Assembly (NCBI GenBank): GCA_001557505.1
Contig: LSAX01000002.1
Coordinates: 3,534,001-3,598,000, forward strand
Direction of reading: 5' to 3'
DNA length: 64,000 bases
From: Reticulascus tulasneorum
Taxonomy: Eukaryota > Ascomycota > Sordariomycetes > Glomerellales > Reticulascaceae
The notes below the pieces were generated by a model, which was not told where the DNA came from, did no database searches, and saw only the letters and a program-made list of their open reading frames with translations. The stretch's first letter is position 1, and each line of letters starts with the position of its first letter. Position numbers and translations under genes: made by a program. Below, in pieces: positions 56,539 to 64,000 of the stretch.

Positions 56539-59500
56539 GCGTTGTTTGTTAGCGTAAATACTGGCTATCAGACGAAGAAGCCACTAGATTACTGTAGCAT
56601 AACGAGACTGGAGGTTGCGGCGTCTTGTTGTTTGCTTCTTCGTGGAAGCAGACCTGCTAAGTGGTTGACATGAGGAGATAGCTGGTTAGACCGTTGTGGG
56701 GCATTTGTTGCAACTTCGGTACCTGTGGCCGGGTGGCACGCGCACCAGTTTGGTAAGTCACTTCGAAGAAGCACAGTCTGGAGAAAGACCCGTGCACGAG
56801 CTTACCTCATCCTTGCTGAGTTGCCTTGTAAGTTAGAAACAACGACCCTTCATGCCAAAACGCTGTACTACCAGGGAGAAGTATAATATCGCCAGCTCTC
56901 TTCAATTCTGAGGCTAGACAGCATAAGACCATGTATGGTGAGTAACAAGCCTTGGGATACGTCTTAACATGGACAAATAAGCGTACGGGTGATGATGTCA
57001 CAGCTTCTTGCTGCTTCTAACGGTTCGCAACTTTTGTTACGAAGGATCAAAACGGTTGCGACAGCAATATACAATAACAATGGTGACGAGCAGAGGCGCG
57101 AAGAAGTATCCTCTTCCTCTCACACACATTTTTCCGACCCCGTTTGCTGTCGGATTCTAGCCTCCTTGCTCAAGCCTTGCACTTCTCATCAAGCCCGCGT
57201 ATCAAGCAGTTGCAGAAACCTGGTGACCTCTGTGTGCCAGAGACTCCCCGGTCCGGTCCTTGCAGCCTGTGCTGGTACCGCCAGCTTCATGCCCTCGGAA
57301 ATGCAAGCTCTCGAGAGTCGAGAACCGGCGCTAGCGTTTTGTTGGGGACTTGACACAGCGTCACGAGAAATCGCAAGCTGCTTCAGTCAAGGAACCGTCG
57401 AAATGACTTCCTCTGTACATACAGGGTTTACCAATGACCAATGTTGAGAGCATAGGCAAGTACTGTCAATCAAACGCAGCCGAAGCCACTCGGTAATGCA
57501 ACACTTTGGTTCCTTCAGCGCCTCTTGGAAGACGTCTGATTAGGCACAGCTGGCATTTTTGACCGATGGGACTATCCTGCAAATTTGGCCTGCCAACATT
57601 TCATAATACCCTTCAATGGTGTGCTCCTGATTCCGGGTGGACCTCAAGGTCGTGCGTACGGAGCTAGAGTCCCATCGCAATGACACCGATCCCCATGTAT
57701 ACGCATTTAATGACGAACGAAGTGGGCGTGGTACGGGCGTGATAAGGCCGATGGAATGATGGTGGAAGGAATTCGTGGTTGTCTCCACAAACGAATATCG
57801 TGCCAGGATCCCTGCCTGCGATGTATATGAGGTATAGTTTCTACTCAGGCTCGATTAATATATGAATGCGGCGCCGCGACGGCAGAATCAAAGGTGAAAA
57901 CGTAGCTAGACTGCAGTTTCTCGAACCCTGAAAAGTCAGTTGTAGTGGTAACCTGTTGCACTGGCACCTCACTTGCTCGAATACTTACAATGTGCACCTG
58001 GAATTCTCCATACCGCATCCAGCACCTAGACAACGTAGAGCCCGTTCTGACTCGCGATCAAGAGTCATCCACCACTTTGGGGCTTGCCATGCCTTGCGAG
58101 CACCTTGCTATGCATCTTCGTCAGCTTCTTCATATCGACTAGCTCGTGGAGTGGGCAGGCGATGGTCCATGGCCGTTACTCTCTCCTTACAGCGATGGTC
58201 TTAGTGGAACATGTCGGGACGGCTGTAATTTGTCTTGAAGAATATTGTTGCTGGCGATTCATCGAGGCCTACGCTTGAGGCTTGAGGTTCGTGTCCCTCC
58301 ATGCAAAGGGAATTCATATCGAATAGAAATAGGTTATTATGCATAAGGTCGAAACCATCGGAGGGACAAGATCCGTCAGCCAAAGCTCCTCCTCCCTTTG
58401 TCCAAGACATATCTCGGTTTATTGAATTATATCATGGTCGAATCCCAATTGGAGGGTAGTAAACCTAAGTGATCTCGAGATTCTGACCGTTCAGATCTGA
58501 TGAAGGCAAGTGGAACTAAGGCATTACGGTAAGCTCGTGACTAAGAGACCCTACAATGAGTGAGAGGAGATTCGCTCAGTATCACGGGGCACATAGTGCC
58601 TTGCGGGAGAACCTGCGGTGCTATCGATCGCAATGTTGCTCCCAATAACAGTTATGCCCCACCGGCCAACAAGTTTGAACATTCGTTGTGAGGTTTCTTA
58701 GCTGCTGTCCTCCAGCAAATACCCAGAGCCAGAAGGGACTTCGTCAGGAGAATGCCCGACCAACTCTGCTCCTAACCAACAAAAACTCGGCGAGAACATT
58801 GGCCCGGCTTCCTTGTGGACCCCAGTGGACGAGACAGTGGACGCATCGCCAGCTGCAGACAGTCCAACAAGCTGATTAGAGCTACGTACTCCATGAAGCT
58901 ACCCCCATCCGGCAAGTTCGGGATGCGCACACTCGAGGTTCAGTTCTTCCAGCCGCGAAGAGACTCGTCTGCACTGAGGTCTCTAGTCATGCAGATTAAC
59001 AAGTGTGTTCCTGAACATTGGTTGCTACAGTACATCTGTGTCCAAGTACACTGGTTCTCCGATCGGTCTTGGTCATGTCCGGCCGGCGAAACTCATGCGC
59101 CCGAGAACGATATCCTTGCATCCTATCACCACTACTCGCTGGGATTTTTTCGCACTCGCTTACGGATTAAGTTGCGGATTTGTTGTACACCAGTCAGGAA
59201 GGGGTCGGGTCGGTATCAGTTAGCTAACTTGAACTAGCAAAATACGCGGTGAAATAGATGGCTGCTGTTTCTTTGCAACTAGGATCGATTATGAAACTGT
59301 ATCTGTCACCCAGATTGTGTCGTCTATTGCTCCGCTAATGGCATTACGATGGGGCGTGAGATGGTTGTGCGTTTTGCTCTGAGGCAAGCTTACGGCCGGC
59401 GGCAACGGCCGAAGCATCATCAGAGACCAGCTACTAGCGAATGCGAGTGCGGCCTCAACGCCGAAGATTATGCAAGTCTTCGGTTCGCCGAACACCGAAT

Positions 59501-59871
59501 ATGGTCGGCCTTCATTCACACCAAAGGGTCCGTCGGCATTTCTAGTGTTTTTTTTAGGCCTTCAATTTCGATAGATCCGCATTCGTTCCATTGGGCATTT
59601 GAAATGCCCCAGTCTTTCGATATGGCCGTAAGGCATGCCCTGCAGGAGACGATGTGCATCGGCGGTATAAGCCCTCGGCCGGTATACCCATATAGAGAAA
59701 TGCCTTATCAAGCTGCCTCCCCCTCTAGACTATGAGGATCCAACCAGGTTTATCTGGCTTTGAGTCTCGATGGGATGAGCTCCTATGGTTTGGCAACTTC
59801 GTTCTGGTGGCTCAAACATTGACGAGTCCTAGCACTCAACTGGTCTTTGGTACACCAAGAGTTCCCATGTC
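56539..59871. other. 3.3-kb gene-free stretch between ULA1 and the MFS gene
   Basis: Promoter of ULA1 (left) and of the MFS transporter (right). Open frames up to 152 codons are present but none shows a domain or conserved composition. No RNA gene recognised. Confidence 0.5.
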
Positions 59872-61792
59872 ATGGCAGAGCGACCAGCGACAGAAAGAAT
59901 GGACGTTGCGGCGGGCATAGAGGCGGAGAAAGGCGCGCAATCGCCTGTCACGCCCGAGAATTTCAAGGATGCCACGATTCCGCCATGGCGCTTCTGGCTC
60001 CTTAGTATTGGGTAGGCTGCATTATCTGTTAGTGAAACGGTTGTGCTGACTTCACCACGCAGGTTATGCTTGGGACTCTTCCTCTCAATTATAGACACAT
60101 CCATTGTTGCCACGAGTTTGCACACTATTGGGACGGAATTCGATAGCACCCAGTCCATCAACTGGATCGCCCTCGCATATACATTGACATATTTGAGCTG
60201 TGCCGTCTTGTTTGCACGCGTGTCCGACATTATTGGTAGGAGAGATGCATTTTTGGCAAGCTTTGTAATCTTCTTCGGTTTCTCGATTGGTTGTGGCTTC
60301 GCCCAGACCTTGAACCAGCTGATAGCATGCCGAGCTCTGCAAGGTGTTGGGGGATCCGGTCAGTCGTCTCATCACGAGGTGAGGATATTCGTTAACCATT
60401 TGTCAGGCCTATACTCTATCACTATGATAATATTCCCAGAGCTCAGCCCGGACCATCTAAAGCAGCATATTGCCAGCCTCGTAGGGTTGGTGATTGCCAG
60501 TGCGGGAGTATTAGGGCCGGTTCTTGGGGGGATCTTGACTCATTACGCATCCTGGAGATGGATTTTTTGGATTAAGTACGGGATCTCTATGATTGCCCTT
60601 GCACATGTGGTCTCAATTTCTAACCGGGTACTAGTGGGCCGACTGGAGTTGTGTCAATGATCATATTTTATCTGACTTGGCCCAAAGCTGAACACCTTCC
60701 AACCCTGCAGAGGAGGTCCTGGAAAGAGTTGGATGTCTTGGGCTCTTTTCTACTCATATCCGGGGCAGCTTTGGTAGTTTTTTCATTTCAGAATGTCGGC
60801 GCAAATGCCGATGTATGGGGTCAGGCTATCTTTATTGGCCCAGTCGTTTTCGGGAGCTTGAGTTGGATCGCCTTGTTTGTCTGGGAATGGGCTGTAGAGA
60901 GGTTTTGGGAAGATCGCATCCTGGCGGCACTACCACTTCGGCTTTTCCAAAACCACGTGTATGCCGCTGGCGTGCTCAACACGATGTTTCTTGGGTTTCC
61001 GTACCTTCTCGTGTTGTACTCCTTCCCGGTTCAACTGCAAGTGGTCAACGGGAAGAGTGCACTTCTGGCCGGTATTCTGTTATTGCCAATGCTTGGATCT
61101 GTCGCCGTGGGCACCACGATAGCCGGGGTGATGAGCAGCAAGAAGAATCTCTTGTTCGAGACTCTTGTAGTTTCGAGCTGTTTGATGGTGCTCGGCTGCG
61201 GCCTGCTGACGACGGTTTCATCGTCACAGAGCATGGAACCCAAGGCGTTGGGGTATCTGGTATTTGTTGGCCTTGGGTTTGGCATGTCAGCTACAGTCTC
61301 TACAATACTGGCTACCACTGAATCACCAATACGGGACCATGGTAAGTACTGGGGCGGCGCGTCCACAGCAAGTTCAGAACGAATGCTAACAGATAGCAAG
61401 CCCCCGCCCAAGGCATCATAGCACAAGTGCGAATCTTAGGTGGTAGCATTGGGATTGCCGCCTCGACGGCAATTTTGGGAACGAGGGAGCGGGAGGAGCT
61501 GTCGCGAATACTGACTCCGGAGCAGCTGGCCTCACTTCATACTCCCGGGTTGAGTCTCACGGATGCCCAGCAAGACGCAGTGCGGCATGTTTACGGCAGC
61601 TCATTTCGGGAGGACATGAAAGTGGCCGCCATTGTCTCAGCCTTTGCGGTTATCTTCAGTCTTGGGGCGTATCAAAGAAACCGCGTGTCCCTCGATGAGA
61701 GGAGGAGGCAGCATATCTCGGAAGAGATAGAAAGACGGAGGATCTCCGGTGCGCCGATCTTGTCGTCTACTTCGTTGTCGTCCTCGGCTTGA
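59872..61792 (+). CDS. Major facilitator superfamily transporter, drug:H+ antiporter type
   Basis: Five exons, 59872-60011, 60063-60358, 60407-60575, 60635-61341 and 61401-61792, give 567 aa. The N-terminal tail is polar. Many hydrophobic spans follow, including FWLLSIGLCLGLFLSIIDTS, CAVLFARVSDIIGRRDAF (loop 2-3 MFS motif A), QLIACRALQGVGGSG and the antiporter motif C GPVLGGILTHYASWRW. Spans continue through LLLPMLGSVAVGTTIAGVMSS and VGLGFGMSATVSTIL, suggesting the 14-span (DHA2) layout. The substrate cannot be told from sequence. Exon 3-4 joining restores WINGPTGVVSM. The last acceptor (AGCAAG) gives HAPAQGIIAQVRILGGSIG; the nearby TAG acceptor would break the frame. No biosynthetic cluster is adjacent. 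Confidence 0.88.
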
Positions 61793-62256
61793 GTGATGAC
61801 TCTGAATGTACCAAACTGGAGACCCAGCACGTCTTTCCAGCTATCTAGCCGGGAACAACACCCCGAACGCAGATTATTACTACCAGGGCTTTGAGCCGCG
61901 CATTTGTATTCTTCTGAATTTCTCCGTTTGTCGTGAAGAAATGATGCAGTTCATACGCGGTGCAAACTGCACCCCGTTATCGGGGCAGGGGCTGTAATGC
62001 CCCGCAAGCATGAAGGGCGGGGATGGCATTCCCCGCCGATAATGAAGCGGGTTTCGTCACTGAATTACTCGCGGGTTTGACTTGCACTGCCGCTATACCC
62101 GGTGAAATAACCCCAATCATCTTCCCATATCGGCCATCTGCAGTACTGCTAGTTCGGCCGGATACTTTATAAGCCATCCATCCACTAGGTAGCCGAATTG
62201 CTGAATTATAGTCCGTCTGACGTGCTTTCTTCTAATCGCTCATCTTAGGTTCACTT
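61793..62256. other. Intergenic with GC-rich hairpins upstream of the SDR gene
   Basis: About 460 bp. Between 61946 and 62105 lie several short inverted pairs: TGCAGTT/AACTGCA, GGGGCA/TGCCCC, CCCCGC/GCGGGG and GGGGA/TCCCC. The pieces TTATCGGGGCAGGGG and CCCCGCCGATAA are roughly inverted copies of each other. The rest is the promoter of the SDR gene. Confidence 0.55.
61946..62105. repeat. Dense short-inverted-repeat (hairpin) segment
   Basis: Within 160 bp several stems overlap, among them TGCAGTT...AACTGCA and CCCCGC...GCGGGG. The outer halves look partly inverted (TTATCGGGG versus CCCCGCCGATAA). This could be a worn miniature inverted-repeat element or a structured leader. No target duplication was found. 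Confidence 0.45.
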
Positions 62257-63465
62257 ATGCAATCGTACAAGCATACTTTCCGGACCCTCAGCTCCTTGTC
62301 GCATCACCAGCCACAGACCTATTCTCGAAATCTCGGTCTTTCAATAAGAGCAATGTCTTCGTCTGCGGCTGCCAAGCGACTGGAGGGGAAGACGATCCTC
62401 ATCACTGGTGCATCCAGTGGCATTGGCAAGAGTACGGCTTTCGAGTTTGCGAGGACTGCGCCGGCCAACCTCAAGCTTATCCTGACTGCCCGGCGAGTTG
62501 ACACCCTCAAGGAGATAGCTGCAAAGATCAATGAGGAAGTTGGAGCTGGCGTGAAGATTCTTCCCGTCAAGTTGGATGTCAGCAACCCGGAGGAGGTGCG
62601 GCAGCTTGTATCCAATTTACCAGATGAGTTTAAGGATATCAACGTCCTGGTTAACAACGCGTACGACCCCTTCCTCAGTGTCGACCGCCTTCTTCAGACG
62701 TATGAACTGAAATGATAAACAGCGGCCTTGTAAAGGGAGTTGCCAAAGCTCCGGAGATTGCCGAGGAGGACATCAACGTCATGTTTTCCACCAACGTCAC
62801 CGGTCTCATCAATATGACTCAGGCCATTCTGCCCATCTTCCAAAAGCGGCCCGACGGAGGCGCGGGAGATATCATTAACGTCGGCTCTATCGCTGGTAAG
62901 TGGAGTGTTAGGAAATCCAGCTGATTAGAAGGGACGGTCAGGGTGATTGACGAGCGTTACAGGCAGGGAGCCATATCAAGGCGGTTCAATTTATTGCGCC
63001 ACGAAGGCCGCAGTTCGAAGTTTTTCAAGCAGCTTGCGAAAAGAGCTGATCGCAACTCGAATCCGAGTCATCGAGGTAGATCCGGGCCAGGTGGAAACGG
63101 TATGGCCGTCATGACTCTCACTTAAAGTCTTGCCGGCCGATGTGGCTAACGGGTCTCAGGAGTTCTCGGTCGTCCGCTTTTACGGAGACAAGTCCAAGGC
63201 AGACGCCGTTTATGCGTAAGTCCAAGACATTAACACTCCTTGTAGCCGCTAATATCAATTTCAGAGGCTGCGAGCCACTCACCCCCGATGACATTGCCGA
63301 AGTCATTGTGTTTACGGCAAGCCGACGAGAGAACGTGGTCATCGCGGATACCCTCATCTTTCCAAGCCACCAGGCAAGCATCTTAACCCCGTATGATCAG
63401 GCATGTGGAAGCCAAACTAATTTATAAAGGCCGCCGCCGGAGTTATGCATCGTAAGGGGACGTAA
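62257..63465 (+). CDS. Short-chain dehydrogenase (YMR226C/serine 3-dehydrogenase-like)
   Basis: Six exons, 62257-62660, 62723-62895, 62963-63099, 63160-63215, 63265-63373 and 63430-63465, give 304 aa. The Rossmann motif TGASSGIG (residues 50-57), NNAG, and the catalytic GGSIYCATK with Tyr203 and Lys207 are present, with DPGQVETEFS after the active site. Relatives such as yeast YMR226C are NADP-dependent dehydrogenases of L-serine, L-allo-threonine and related 3-hydroxy acids. The last intron (63374-63429) has a GC donor in AG-GCAAGC context and ends TATAAAG. Splicing gives a 36-nt last exon ending GVMHRKGT, the family C-terminus; without it the protein would read on into an unrelated tail. 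An N-terminal leader ([14 protein letters not shown]) could be a mitochondrial presequence; an in-frame Met at 62353 may be the cytosolic start. Confidence 0.88.
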
Positions 63466-64000
63466 AAAGAGCACAGCGCAAGACCGTCAGCAGCCCTGCA
63501 TTGAGCATCAAGTTGTCACTAGGACCAAAGAATGAGCGTCTCTGGCGATAACGGATAATATTGTTATTATTATATACAGGTAGACGTATGGAAGAAGCGA
63601 CCGGCTTGCTGTCAGAAGATTACTTGCACCGCTTGAGTTTGGCATTAGAGCACTAGAGGGGGACATGGGCTTGGATCGGCGGGTTATGGTGTGGAGCTTC
63701 CGTATCGTTCCATAACACCCAACTAGGCAATATGAAATCTGCGTGTGTACGGGTTTATCCGCGGCAACGACTCTATTGCTAGGAAAATTGAAATTTACCA
63801 GGTATCCGGTATCCTAGCACGACGTCCGATCATTTCACTAGCAGCACTGAGAGGAGAGAGCCCCTGCACGGCCCGATCCAGTACGTCGACCTACCAGACG
63901 GCTGGGCGGGAATCTCGCCAAGCGCTAACCCGAAGCGGTTCCATACGGCGAGCTGCCACGAGCTTCCGGCCGGCGAGGCATAGCGCCTCCTTTCACCGCG
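63466..64000. other. 3' flank of the SDR gene
   Basis: 535 bp to the window end. No gene, RNA or repeat recognised; a short AT-rich stretch (ATAATATTGTTATTATTATA) lies near 63557. Confidence 0.5.

Noticed and set aside
59872..63465. MFS transporter plus SDR as part of a biosynthetic gene cluster
   Set aside because: No core synthase, P450 or cluster regulator is seen on the window side; the pair alone does not make a cluster. DNA beyond 64000 is not visible.
1..64000. tRNA, rRNA or CRISPR arrays
   Set aside because: No tRNA-like T-loop with matching arms, no rRNA stretch and no regularly spaced repeats were found by eye; a tRNAscan or Rfam search was not possible.

Overview
The window is nuclear DNA of a filamentous ascomycete. 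Genes carry short introns (about 49-75 nt) with fungal GTRAGT-like donors, intergenic DNA holds C/T-rich leaders and CCTAGGTA/ACCTTAGGTA words, and one transposon has the C:G-to-T:A decay expected of repeat-induced point mutation (RIP). The gene set, including a gEgh16-type secreted protein and a CLR-2/ClrB-like Zn2Cys6 regulator, points to Sordariomycetes and probably Hypocreales. That placement is inferred from protein resemblance and is not proven here.

Layout. At 255-2098 lies tRNA CCA-adding enzyme (-). A 2.3-kb gene-free stretch follows, then a secreted gEgh16-like protein (+, 4440-5271) and a small conserved protein of unknown function (+, 6036-6481). SYF1 splicing factor (-) is divergent from V-ATPase subunit D (+), which converges on a U1A/U2B''-type protein (-). 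Next come a Gea/GBF1-type Sec7 Arf-GEF (-, 12448-17597), a GT62 mannan polymerase subunit (-), the exosome subunit MTR3 (+) and an Asi3-like membrane RING protein (+). SEN34 (-), ELP4 (-) and RPB8 (+), a DUF4743/Nudix hydrolase (-) and the Hikeshi/OPI10 protein (+) follow. A RIP-decayed Tc1/mariner copy with matching inverted ends and a TA target duplication occupies 35056-36317. After it come a Golgi apyrase (-), a HEI10-like meiotic RING protein (-) and the Zn2Cys6 regulator (-). A 7.4-kb gene desert lies upstream of the regulator, then the NEDD8 E1 regulatory subunit ULA1 (-), another 3.3-kb desert, an MFS transporter (+) and a short-chain dehydrogenase (+).

Most genes are single-copy housekeeping genes of RNA metabolism (CCA1, SYF1, U1A/U2B'', MTR3, SEN34, ELP4, RPB8), secretory pathway and cell wall (Arf-GEF, GT62, apyrase, V-ATPase), or protein modification (ULA1, Asi3-like, HEI10-like). 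I see no biosynthetic cluster, CRISPR array, rRNA, convincing tRNA gene or new multi-gene system. The features most worth a second look are gene-structure oddities: two micro-exons in the V-ATPase D gene, two probable GC-AG introns, a 3n intron next to the apyrase start, and an apparent nonsense codon in ULA1 that an intron explains. The decayed transposon and the long gene-free flank of the Zn2Cys6 regulator are the other two. All gene models were spliced by eye; exon sums were checked to stay in frame.
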